Origin: Anisakis pegreffii
Taxonomy: Eukaryota > Nematoda > Chromadorea > Rhabditida > Anisakidae
Direction: 5' to 3'
Assembly: GCA_035041965.1 (NCBI GenBank)
Contig: JAPYMA010000710.1
Span: 1-64,000, forward strand
DNA: 64,000 bases
Positions 1-11,430 of this stretch are shown one piece after another. The notes under the pieces are model-generated. The model did not search any database. It worked only from the letters and a program-made list of their open reading frames with translations, and had not been told where the DNA came from. The position numbers were made by a program, and so were the translations under genes. Within the stretch, counting starts at the first letter, position 1. The number at the start of each line of letters is the position of its first letter.

Positions 1-745
1 ATCGCATGTTCTTCGAAATTCATCACGCATTTTTGTTAACTCATCACGCCATACTGTCGTATCACCCTGAAAATTTATCAATTAATGCCAACGATAATAA
101 AAGAAACGTTCATTCATAACGATCTTCCTAGTCACATGTATTCATCATAAATATCAGTGACGAAAACGAATTATTGCAATTGCTTGGCAGAGTATTTTGT
201 TTAATCAATTGGCACCTCTTTCGGTTCTCCGCTCGCTTGTTGTAATTCACTACGCATGTTTTGCATCTCGGCCGTTACGTACTGAAATTTCATCAACCAT
301 TGCTACTTGCATAGAGTTATGAAGGAAAAGTTTATTCATGATGATATTCTCATTACTGCTTTTCATCACAAATTTGATGATTTATCACATTGAACAAAAT
401 AAGTGCAAACGATCCGTAAACTACTGTTGTTGCTTCGTTGGTACCTGTTTCGTTTGATCACACTCCCCATGTATTTGAGAACGGAAGTTTTCTAACTGCA
501 CGTTTAGGTTCTGAAAGTTATTGAATTAATGCGCTATGTATTCGTCTATAAAAAAAACTTCCATTCATGACGATCTTTCTAATGCTATATGCATCATGAA
601 TGTGTTTATTAACGATGGTGAACGGAATAACTATATCGTCTTGGCCGACTAATCTGTTTGCTCAATTTGTACCTGTATTTGTTGTTGTATTTCAGCGCGT
701 ATTTGCTGTAATTCTGTTTGCCAAGCCATTTTTGCTCGTTGTGGT
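1..745 (-). CDS. Partial gene built of tandemly duplicated small helical exons; unrecognised product, runs off the left edge
   Basis: Four small exons in transcription order: 745-673, 510-445, 281-216 and 66-1. Each follows a TTTCAG acceptor, and the inner three end at a GT donor (gtacaa, gtacca, gtgcca). The second, third and (if it ends at base 1) fourth are 66 nt, phase 0 on both sides, and encode 22 residues. All are rich in E, Q, R and K and share a core like ELxxxR(A/S)E or ENFRSQ (e.g. TELQQIRAEIQQQ, MQNMRSELQQA, WRDELTKMRDEF), as expected of an amphipathic helix or coiled coil. The first exon is 73 nt; an extra base in a five-T run on the + strand (729-733) puts it one base out of phase with the others, so it is frameshifted, differently spliced or contains a sequencing error. 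Start and end of the gene are not visible. I recognise no family. Confidence 0.6.
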
Positions 746-960
746 CTGAAAGTTCATCAATCAATGCGGAAGGCGTATGGCACTAGAAGAAACGTTGATT
801 CACGGCGATATCCGTAATATTGTATTCAACTTGAGTATCAATGACAGCGAAGGAAACAACTGTAAATGTTCGGTAAGTTGCTTCTTCTGCTCCAGTGATA
901 ACTCTGTCGTTGTATTGTAAAATGTTTGTAACAGTTCCTACAACTACGTTGTTCTACTGT
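1..960. repeat. Tandem array of about 230 bp exon-plus-intron units, 4 clear copies and a degraded fifth
   Basis: A shared block reads CTGAAA(A/G)TT.ATCAA..AATGC followed about 40 bp later by TTCATTCATGACGATCT-like sequence. The second block begins near 108, 330, 563 and 793, spacings of 222, 233 and 230 bp. Copies differ by many substitutions, so the amplification is old. Each unit contains one helical exon. A fifth unit around 830-960 has a similar helical reading (ELSLEQKKQL) but no GT at the expected donor position. Confidence 0.7.
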
Positions 961-3900
961 GATCGATCTTTATCAAAATGCCCTCGCTGAAGTGCCGATT
1001 TTTATCCTTGTTAGACAATCATCTTCTTGTAATAATACTAGCAAGAGTACTGCTGCTAATAGTGATAACTTTAATCATAACAGTAATACAACAGTATAGG
1101 ATTTGAATGTGAATTGTGTCGTTGTAGAACCTAACCGAACCTGCTTCCTACGAAAACCTTTATCAGCAACTGATCAGTCAATGAATAAGTAATTGAAATT
1201 AGTTCGCTGAATCATTACTGGAAATATTGAAAAAGAATTTATGCATCAATATAAATTGAACATATTTTATGGGACATTCCATTTATGTTCTTCCTCTTTA
1301 AATTTCCACACTCTTTTTAGTGACTGGTTGTTTCTGAAAATAGGGTCATGTCGATATTCTAGCAGACAGTTGAATCGATCCGAGATTTCGCAGAGCTCCT
1401 CCAAATTCCACCTCATTCATGCCAATTTTGATCAAATCAATATGCCAGTATCGGCATACTGGAATATCTGTTCGTTCGAATACCTACGAGAATATTCTCT
1501 ATACACAATTAACAACTAGGATCGAAATTTAGGAGAACCATCGACATCGAACGTACAATGAGCGATCGAGATACTTATCAAGAGCTTTTGTGGACAAGCA
1601 AGCAGAACGACATGAGCGATGATGAGGGGTATAAAAGCGTGTTCTAACCCACCTTTGAATACATTATTTTGGAATGTGCATGAATGCTTATCAATTGATA
1701 GCATTATACTAGTCGACAAAACTTTTTTGATCGTATCCAAAATTTTGTGTTGAACAATTTTTTCTCTAAGAAATCAAACATTCAAAGATCATATTTTTAT
1801 GATGTCTCCATTAAAATCTCACTTCACCTCGATAGAAGTATCTTATCAAACAAACATTATGAATAATCGATTGCTACTTCAATCATAAAGTGACGTTTTT
1901 AGTCACATTTGCAATCGAATTTGCTCTTTTCGATTCAGCTGCACTTTTTGTGATCCACAAGATTATAATTCTTTGATATTGTACAGAAGTAATTCACTTG
2001 AACGATGACGAAATTCTTCAAACGTTTTGTTGACAAGAACGTAACAAATATCGCTTGATTGGAGCTTCATGTTGCCTCTATTACAGACCGATTACATCGC
2101 TGATAATAATATTTTACCAAGCGAACGTTATCAACTATCGAATGCTTCTTCAAACTTCAAATTATTTAATATCCATTCGAAAGTTCTTATTCTTTCTGAT
2201 AAGGAAGTTGACGAAGAAATGAAGACGAATGGGATGGATAATAATACGAATAAAATGAACAAAAAGCACTAAAACGACTTTTCCAGTCAAATTTATTCTT
2301 TTGAAACTCATTGTGCATGTCGGTTGAATCGCAGTATGCTGTAATTGGGTTTAAATTACGTAGTGAAATCGGATTATATGCGATCATGAAGAACAGGAAT
2401 TATCAGAAAGTTCATTTTATAAAGTTAACCCTACAGCCAGCTTGAAGAGACCATTCAGGATATGTATCCAATCGTACTAATGCTGCTCAATGGATCTTCC
2501 TCGCTCATGCAATAAGGCATCTTTCAAATGCTCAGGCTTCGTCAGACCTGAATAGTACTAAGTTGGTGGCCATCTGCTTGAATTTAAGCTCATCTCCTGA
2601 TGTTATTATGAAAAACATCGAAGGAAATTGCAGTAGAATGCTTCTGAAGTCTATTCCTCTCGAATTGAGCAACTTTCATAAAAGATTCGAGTGATTTCAC
2701 ATCGTTTAGTACATTAGAGATCAACAAAGTGAACCACATGGATAATTTAATCAGTGATGTATTGTAATTCCGTCATATTGTACTGTAGCCTCGTTTTGTG
2801 AGTGAATATATAATTGACATTTCAGATGGTGATTTTGATTGGGTTCGTGTAATTGTCTGATCGTGATTCGTTAATATGGCAGTGCTTATGGTTAGGGTTT
2901 AATGTTTCGAAAGAAATTACGAGATTTCAGTTGTGTAAGGCAGCGATTTGCAACGCTGAAGACCATGAAAAATTTAAACGTTAAGCAGATTGATGAGCCA
3001 ACGAGACGGCGCCACGGAAGAGCAGTTAAAAAAGAAGAAACATGAAAAATATTACCAAACTAAAGACATATTACCAAACATAAGATGAAACTGAAATTTA
3101 TTTATAGTTAGTGATTTTGTTGATAAGATTGTAACAAACGAAATTTTTTTCCGTACCAATGCAATTTTAATGTTTATTCGCACGATCAGACGTTAATGAT
3201 GCATCCATCAAAGAACAATTGACAAAATCATAGTATCAAACCGACTTTATCAACAAACAATTGCGGTGTCAATCATATGCAAACATTTTTTCAACAGATT
3301 TGCTACTCATGATGCTCCTTTCGATTGCAAATTACGAACCGATGGAATTGTAGTCCGTTGTGATTCCTCGGAGCGGGATTCTGTACCATATTCCAAACTG
3401 AAATCATCAGCTTTGTGAGCATGTAAAGATGAATATTGTAGTCACAGATCTGAGGTTTTGTGACTTCGTTCATTTGACTAATCTCAGCTAAAAAACAACA
3501 AAAAAAACAAACAAAAAAAAAAACAAATAATCGCTCACCGAACTATAAAGTGAGTTCAGCACACGAAAACAACAACGAAGCGTAATGAGGTTGCCACAAA
3601 ACAGCAGCATTTCTTGCGCAAATGTTATATTTCACGGTAATATCGCAGTTCGAACTATGAATAACGATTTTGGTTTCTCAATTCATTCATGACTGGACAA
3701 AAAATGAAACGAAGGCAAAGGACCATACGGAAAACTAAAAACAACATCGCATATACAACGAGAGAATCTCGAATGAATTTATCAGTGAAAATTTTGAACG
3801 AATGAGACGTACTCCTTCCATCGCTTCTTGGATTCTGCACCTGTCGAGAATGCCGATCTCGACATCGGTTTACTTACCAAAGTTTGAGGTGTCTAAAGGT

Positions 3901-4599
3901 TTCAGCTCGGTGCGTTAAAACGCTCTGTTGCTTGAAAATAAATTTTGGGAAGCTCTACCGATTTGGTGGAGCACTGTTGCGATGAAAAAGTAAATTAACG
4001 GATTAAGTTAGTTTACTCGAATGCTGTTGAGCAGTAGGACTTGTACAAATCTACAGGAATACCACGAGGATCTTTCTCAACTGTTTTCAAACTATCCGTG
4101 CTCTCGAGTTTACCTAGCAACACCATAATTTCTTGTTACCATCGGATTCAGCAGATACCATTCAGATTATTGTATGTATGATCGACGGGTTAAGCTTAGT
4201 CCAAGAGATAAAACTGATTTTCTGACGATGCGCCAACCTACTTGAGCCAATCTGTAATGCCGCCAAACTCTGCAAATTTGATCACCTTAGCGTGATCAAA
4301 TGTACAGTTCTACACGAATGTCACGTGCATCATTTTCAAACTACCCGTACCCTTAAGTTTGCTCAGCAACACTATGATTTCCTTTAAGTTTTGATTTATT
4401 TATTCATTTACTTATTTAATCAGCAGTCCCAACTCACTACGAGTTCATGTCTCTCTGTTATCACCAATATCACATTGTTCCTTCCTTGGCATCCTTCTTT
4501 CCGCGCAGCTAACAACAATAGCGTTGGGAATCTTTAATCGTCATGAAATTGTGACTTCGATTATTGATATATTAGGCGATCACTGACTGAGGTTTTGGG
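961..4599. other. No gene supported; simple and diverged repeats only
   Basis: Open frames here are short and lack convincing splice context. An A-rich (CAAA)n-like tract lies at 3490-3530, and a diverged direct repeat at 4084-4132 and 4333-4382. Upstream exons of the left-edge minus-strand gene probably lie here but I could not identify them. Confidence 0.5.
4084..4382. repeat. Diverged direct repeat (two copies about 50 bp, 250 bp apart)
   Basis: The copies at 4084-4132 and 4333-4382 share TTTTCAAACTA(T/C)CCGT and (C/T)AGCAACAC(C/T)AT(A/G)ATTTC with a few differences between. Similarity extends weakly to the left (a TCTACA(G/C)GAAT block before each copy), suggesting a partial tandem duplication of about 250 bp. 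Confidence 0.6.
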
Positions 4600-4812
4600 C
4601 TATTCTTCCGTATTGCACAATGATTTCTCAGGAGGAGGATTCAAAAAGTGCTCAAAAATACATTCCGCTTGATCGATTGGACATGCGTCTAAGGATCGCT
4701 CAGAGTAGCCGTTTGGAACAACGGACAGTAGTGAACCAGTATAATCTTCCGGAATCAAACACAAACAATTAATGTAAGCGAATAGATCCATAACAATCAG
4801 CGTATTAATCAT
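4600..4812 (-). CDS. Putative small secreted peptide (70 aa), unrecognised
   Basis: Single open frame with ATG at 4812-4810. A GGTTCAG acceptor ends two bases before the ATG, the usual geometry of a nematode spliced-leader acceptor, although it could also be an ordinary 3' splice site. The N-terminus MINTLIVMDLFAYINCLCL is hydrophobic but contains an Asp, so it is a weak signal peptide. The rest has three further Cys (CPIDQAECIF and a late LCNTEE), a PPPE run and an acidic tail, with an in-frame TAG. The frame is longer and more protein-like than its neighbours, but no family is recognised and it could be one exon of a larger gene. Confidence 0.4.
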   Translation of the reverse strand: MINTLIVMDLFAYINCLCLIPEDYTGSLLSVVPNGYSERSLDACPIDQAECIFEHFLNPPPEKSLCNTEE

Positions 4813-6770
4813 TACTGAACCACGCAATAATCACTGCCCGTTGCCATAAATATTTTGCACAATTAAGCACAGCCGAATGCCAATCCACTAAATTATCGCA
4901 GCAACGGTAAACATTTTGCCGATCGCCCAGAGCAATCGGCAAACCAACCGCTCCGTGTCCGAATAACTACTTCCACGTATGTATAAGTGCTAGTTTCCAC
5001 TACGAGAGGACTGAAATGCTCGGCACAATAAGATCCGAACGATACAGAATTTCAGATGAAATGCTCAGCTTGTTGATGTCCTTGAAAGGGGATAAAAAGT
5101 GTGGTGTGGGCAGTTACCAGTTGATTACTTTTCATTTTTGAGTTTTGCTATCGTCGCTTGGCTATTTTCTCATTGCTGAAATTTGTTTTTAGTATTGATT
5201 AGTGCTTATTGTTGAGAGGATTATCGATTGGATGGTGCAATAAAATTTTTTGGCTGTTCAACGGCGTCATGATGCTTTTTCTGTGACAAATCAGCAATGC
5301 AACTGCAAATTTTAATGGAAGATTGAAAGTAACCATTAGCGGTGACGGTTGGCACATTGATATTTGCCAGATGGTGTTTTAGCGAAGAGTACCGTTTCCT
5401 TTGCCGGTTAGCGGCAGATTCAGTGAGAAGTTCTTGCTGCGTTCTCGTCAGCCGAGGTAATAGCGGATTACTTTTGTGGCTAATTAGCGATTAGCGGAAC
5501 CACAATTTTTCACTAGCGGGTCCATCGCACTTTCAAAATATTTGGCATCATTTCTAAACTGACGATTTTCAGAGCAAAACCAATGTAGGAAACAACAGCA
5601 AAACCGCAAACTTTTTCAAACAGTCAACGCGAAAGCCAAATCTCCACATCATGAGTCGTAAAATGCTCTCCGTTTCAATGATTTGAAAATGATATTCATT
5701 TTGATCAATGATTCTTCCATCCAATGAGCTTATGAACGATTCAGATGTTTGAAAAAAAAGTTCAAATTCATAAAAGTGCATTTCAGATGGGGGCAATGCA
5801 TCGTACTATTTTTATCAAACTGCTGTCCTGTTTTCTGAGGCATTTTTCAGTGGAACTGGAAACGTTCGTCGTTGAAATGGAGATTCGGTCTATATAACAG
5901 GAGCACTTTTAATAAATAATAATCCCATTCATTCAGTCAATGGAATGTGAAAAGTGTAATTTGCTCTATTGGTTAGTTTCTGGAAAGCAATCTGGTTTGT
6001 GTGAAGCAGAATGCAGAATGTGCATTCAGTTGAACGTTACCACAGCGACATTCAGCTCAATGCACATTCAGTTGAGATTCTTCTCCTAAAATTGCGATCA
6101 ACATCGAAGCGAACCTTCTCTACCTAAAAATATCCATTTCGCTTGATATCGATCTGACACATGTTCGTTCTGCTATATGATCAGCTCATCTCATGTGACA
6201 TACCTCATAATATGTGTGTTGAAAACGGTCTTGGCAAGCAAGGGCCAGTGTCAGACCATAAGTCCATCATATAACGGCAACGAAAAAACCTAGAATCATA
6301 TGCTAATCGGTTTAATCGTTTGTAGTTCGCAGAAGTCTTGCTAAGTGATTCTCTCTTTGCAGTTCTTTAGTTTTCAATCGACATCTTATTTCTTATATGG
6401 TATACTTCAAAAAATATGTTGAAAGCAAACGATCATCACTGACGTTTAGAAATTACTTCATTGCCGAGCATGAACTTCCGAAACTATCCATGATAATGAA
6501 ACTCGTGAGGAAGATGTGATGTAGCTATGAAACGCCAGTCCTTCTTTTACGGTTTTTTAAAATATGTTTGGTAGATATAAAAAGGATGAAAAATTAGCAA
6601 TTAACGCCGATCAAAAATTGCGTGTCACAACTGCAACATTCCTGACAACATTTTATCACTGATAAAACAGATCATTGATTCACATGATATAGCAGTAAAA
6701 TCAATTTTACATACTTATCAGGTATAATATAGTAAGGGTTACGAAATGGATAAATACATTCTGCAACATA
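4813..6770. other. Intergenic; nothing supported
   Basis: Only short open frames without splice support. A short direct repeat of a TGCA..CATTCAGTTGA element lies near 6018-6075. Confidence 0.4.
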
Positions 6771-7507
6771 TCAGTGAGGAGGGAGACGTCCTCCTGCAGT
6801 CATTTCTTCTAGAACAGTCTTATCTTGAAGGTTGACTGTCATTTCGTGGTTGTACAACTTGTAATAGTAATTTTGCAAATCCGACTGCTGGATATTCTTC
6901 AGTGTGAGCGTTCCATTTGCGAAGCTGGCGCGATCACCAAACAGCTTGCGCTACAAATACAAATAAATTTAGAGAACTGAAAAATGGATCCTCATAAATC
7001 GTTTTATCGCACGAAAACCGCTATGAGGTTTCAGAGTTTTCCTGCCTGTATAGTAGGGTGATTTTTTTTCAAATTCCATAACCTTCACAGTTACATCTCT
7101 CAGAGACAGGCCTTCCTACCGATGAACAATCTGTGTGAGTGGTTTTTCTCAAAACAATCAGTCTGAAACGCTACTTCACAATGACAACTCATAATGGTAC
7201 GAATAAGAGAAGAAGAAAATGACTCAATGCTTTTAAGATCACTATCTGCAGCAATTGCAAAGGCAAAACGGTGCAATTCATTCGGATCACCGAACAAGTT
7301 GCGGACATCAACTAACTCCGTATTCCGTGAACTCTCCGCCTTCAACGATTGGTACTTTTTCGCCATTTTTAGACACGAAAACGTCCTTTATAGTCATACC
7401 GAATGTGAGGGTCGCATTTTCGCCAGTTTTAGCGTACATGGTCATCACAGCGGAATATACATCAGGAATCAAAGCCGCATGGATAAACGTTACCAGCAAA
7501 ACAATTC
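6771..7507 (-). CDS. Ig-fold-like secreted or surface protein, 5' end unresolved
   Basis: Two exons: about 7507-7317 (ending at donor GTTAGT) and 6950-6771 (after a TATTTGTAG acceptor, stop at 6773-6771). They join in phase 0. The first begins with a hydrophobic stretch (VLLVTFIHAALIPDV) that could be a signal peptide, then GENATLTFGM. The second contains the Ig-like strand signature GTLTLKNIQQSDLQNYYYKL, equivalent to G-x-L-x-I-x-x-v-x-x-x-D-x-G-x-Y-x-C in I-set domains. The two disulphide cysteines are absent: F-G stands at the first place and Y-Y at the second. The true start is not resolved; the first exon may begin at a GAG acceptor near 7508, with an ATG exon further upstream. The fold assignment is inference from the pattern. 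Confidence 0.6.
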
Positions 7508-9044
7508 CTCAAAAGATTCGAACAATCTAAATGTCAGTTCGTTTTAATTTTCCCATTGTCGGTTGCATTTAAGGATGTAAGGATAATGCAGTCCAATACC
7601 TTCATAGGCATTGATTCAAAAATTTTGCCATATCTGAGGTAATTTAGCGATGCGGTCTCACTTACTTGGATTCATTTTCCTCAAGTTGATCAATTGAATG
7701 TGTTCAATGAGTCAATACTTGTATTACCAGAACTTCACTAAGGATGAATAACGACTGAAGAGAACCTCTCAAATAAGTTGGTTAGTCTGAAATTCTTCAA
7801 GATTTATCAAATTAAGTGAGTTAAACTTTGATTGATCATTATATTCTCAAAGCGTATCAGCGATACTCGTCTTCGAACTTTTAGCATACCGTTCGAACAA
7901 CGACACGCTCAGTTATTAGATTACTTTAATCTAGTCACACTGCTCAGATATCACGCTATCTTTGAAAACCGATAGGCATTATGAATTCCTCAGAAATAGT
8001 GTCATGATGACTGACTTCAAAATATACACCAAACTGAGTATCTCAAAATATGAGATTCGCATTACTTGTAATCCCGATATGCGATGCTTCCGCCCCAGAA
8101 TAATAATACATAAATCCGATGTTTAGAATTCTCGAAATCCGAGAGACTGCACGAAGCTGCCCATAACTTATAATGTCATGGCCAATCACTACTCGCACAA
8201 CCAAACGAACTGCACTCAAGAACTGATGCTTCGTAAACATTCATGCAACAGCAATGAGCTCATGAAATTTCATCAGATTTCCAAAGAATTTTCGTCCGAA
8301 TCAATGGATCGAAGGATAACACTGCACAGCTCAAAATAATACCATGAAGGATAACTAGAGAGTAAATAAAAACCGAAGTACGGTCTGACAGAACATTCGT
8401 ATATTCTGTTCAGAGCTTAACATCTCTCCCCATGAACCGCTTCGAATCGCGTATAAATATCATCATCTACACTCGCTATTTGCTCACATAAATTATTCAC
8501 TGAATCAAAAAGCATCCAAATTTTATATGATTACGAGTAACGCAGAAGTGCAATAAAAAATCCAATGAAACCGCTGAAGCGCATTTGAAATAAGCTGATT
8601 ATTATTGGTTAAATTAATTCTTTGATTTCGTATTCAACTGTATTGCAAATTTTACAAACGATTCTTTCAAAAAAATTTCAGACGTTCCTTCTGAATTGCA
8701 TGCCTACATCAGTAGCATTCATTTTAAGATGATGTTAAAGTTCAATTTAGTCGTTGGCACCACTGCTGAAGCATCATTCAATGCACACCATCAATTAAAC
8801 ACAGCACGCTGATGTATAATAATACCAAACACCATGAATATCAACCGATTTATTGTTTATATAATACAATTATTTTTGTTGCGCATCATCACATTCAAAT
8901 TCAAAAGGCCACTGTCTTTCTCATTAATACACATATATGATATGAGTGGATTCAAAACTTGAAAACTTATCAACGAAACAAACTTTTCAGTTTAGTCAGT
9001 GATTACGCATAAATTAATTCGTTCATCAGTTGCACTACTTTTCT
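7508..9044. other. Intergenic; nothing supported
   Basis: AT-rich sequence with short unsupported frames. It may contain the 5' exon of the Ig-like gene and the 3' UTR of the phosphatase gene. Confidence 0.4.
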
Positions 9045-11430
9045 TTAACATAGACCATTTTCTTTTAGAGTGCTTTCATACTTCAATAATTGCTGCATGA
9101 ATCCAGCGTTTGGTGTAACTGAAATGAAAAATCGGTTGGAAATCCATAAGACTGAATTAATGAAATATACGGTAATTAACAGTATTAAACAGCTTTTATT
9201 CACGAATAATCTCGGGGAACTTAAGGAGTTTTCGTTTAGATCATGACACATTCGAATAGAAATATCTATTTGTGTTCGTCAAAGGTGCACTTTTGAGCGA
9301 CCAGATTTAGTATAATGCTTTTTGGTGATGATTCCAGAAGATTCATCAGCAAAAGGAAATTCGGGTTCTCGATCATCGCGTTGGTGGAAGGGATGAAAAT
9401 TCGGCGGAATTACGCACAACTCTAACGTTGCCACAGTTGTAACGAAAATTTGCGCCTCGTAAAGGTATGATCGATAGCACAAAAGTAACAAGAAAGCGAT
9501 ATGTGGTTATTACAATTGAAATTCTTCAACAGACGAACCTCGTCTAACAGAATTGACTTGTTCGAGGGCATCCTTCAAACTCTTTCGATCATATTTCATC
9601 ACGTACGATACGACAATAGTGGCTGACCGTGAAACACCAGCGTTACAATGAACGAGAACCTAAAATCAGCGATCGTTCATTTCGTAATGGAGATAACACC
9701 GATCAAAACATATCAAAAGACATGGATTTTAGACTAAGTCAAACATAATCCGACATCAAAATAAACGCATTGATCAACTGCTCTTAAAACCAGGGTAAAA
9801 CCTCATCCATTTCAAAAATCCAATTGGAAGGATGCAATCAACCAATTGACAGAACTGTTCCTGAGAGAAATTCGCTTGGAATCTGAATTTTCGAATGACC
9901 ACTACGACATTTAAGTTATCACTTTCATACAAGGTCAAAGCTTGCGTGACCCAACTGAGGCTGAACTATACGTTTCCTCATTTGATTGAGAAATATTGCT
10001 GCCGTTCAAGAATTCAAAACATCACAACGATTTCTACCAGATGAAAATGTTTAGTAAAAAGAAAGAAAAGCAAAACTCAAATTGCCTCCAGCCTCGATTG
10101 CCTTCCTCATAAAGGAATGGCATTCAGCAAAATACTGCGAAATATTCATTGACGGTAAGTCTAACGCATCAACATTCAAATATTTAATGCGACCCTCGAA
10201 TACGTTCCGAACACCTGATGCACAATTGATAATATGTGTGATATGATGAGACTTTAGTAGTTCACAGTGATGTGCCACATCTTGACTACCTAAAATCAGA
10301 ACGGTTGCAAGCCGAACGACTCACAGGCAGTAAGTATTGAGCACTGCATGATAATATTGCAGGTTTGCCGAATAAACAAGATGAATGGCCGAAATTTTTG
10401 ATTTCAGCAATTCATAATTTCATAGAGAATTCCGTTCACTGTAGAAGTTTGTTGAGAATCCCGGTAATGCTCATCGTTGCATAAAAAGACACAGATATTT
10501 TCCTCTGAAGGAAACTGACTGCTCGTGGGAGACAGCCTCGTTCCTTAACACTGAAGCAATCCAATTACAAGCGGATACTCGTTAAAAACAAGGCTCGTAT
10601 TCGTCAATGAATGAAAATAGACGTTCTCAGTTAGCATGTCTTCAAAAATTATTTTCTGAAAGCGATACAATCAAGACTGACCTAAATAGACACCATCTGA
10701 AACGTTTGCCATTTGATAATCTGGCTTAAGATCAACTACGTAACCCAACCGTTGCAAACGTAAACGTTTCTTGAGTTGTCGCTTTGATACATTCACATGT
10801 AAATTCTTCGGTTTCGTTAGATCAGTGAATATGCAAACACCATCATCTAGTGATGCATTTGCTGTGGTCTGGGACGAAGATGCGGCCAAAACATTCGGTT
10901 CGACACCTTCTGTTTCCTCATCTATCTCATCCGAATATTCAAAAGTTCCCGTTGACGACCTTTTTTCAGTTGCAATTCTGCCATCTTCAAATGTCACTCT
11001 GAAACACATAACTTGTAAGTGACATTGACGATACTGGAAATTCTTAAAACAACTCTCTCGTATGAGATATACAACACTGATGAATATCGGGTACATCTTT
11101 AGTTTAGGGGCTACACCGAGCAAATAGACGTGAGCCGAAACCCATACGTAGCCTCATCGCCGGGTGGGCGTGCCTACTACGCTGAGAAATGTCTTTATGC
11201 GCGCGTGTGTAGCCCCTAAACTAAAGAACTGCCGAATATGGTTTCAAACCAATTTTGTGAATATTTCATTGATATCACAAGATTTTAACTATACCCAACT
11301 TTCAAATTTTTTTATGCCACTGGACTCGAAACTCAAAGATCTGAATAAATGTGACAAAAGAAAACCTCGTCTTAACGCTGTTTAGATTCTTCTTAGCTTC
11401 TCGAATACGTTCAGCAAGCGAAGGTACCAT
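9045..11430 (-). CDS. DUSP19-like dual-specificity protein phosphatase
   Basis: Five exons: 11430-11366, 10998-10682, 10289-10081, 9659-9539 and 9118-9045, giving 261 aa. The order of motifs follows vertebrate DUSP19: an N-terminal helix (LAERIREAKKNLNSVKTR), VTFEDGR, then LGSQDVAHHCELLKSH, the general-acid Asp in LDLP (about residue 171), the P-loop HCNAGVSRS with catalytic Cys about residue 202, and a C-terminal TPNAGFMQQL. Family members dephosphorylate phosphotyrosine and phosphothreonine, and DUSP19 acts on the JNK pathway in vertebrates; the substrate here is unknown. All junctions keep phase if exon 3 ends at AAT. There the intron starts TTGAGT instead of GTGAGT, so the annotated donor is non-canonical: a mutation, an assembly error, or a rare splice site. 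Intron 1 contains a small transposon-like element. Confidence 0.9.
11096..11227. mobile_element. MITE-like element with 21 bp terminal inverted repeats
   Basis: TCTTTAGTTTAGGGGCTACAC at 11096-11116 is matched by its exact reverse complement at 11207-11227. The 130 bp element is more GC-rich than its surroundings, has no coding capacity, and lies in intron 1 of the DUSP19-like gene. No clear target-site duplication is visible. The length, perfect termini and intronic position fit a non-autonomous DNA transposon. Confidence 0.75.

Noticed and set aside
10771..11022. Plus-strand 83-codon frame
   Set aside because: It is the antisense shadow of DUSP exon 2.
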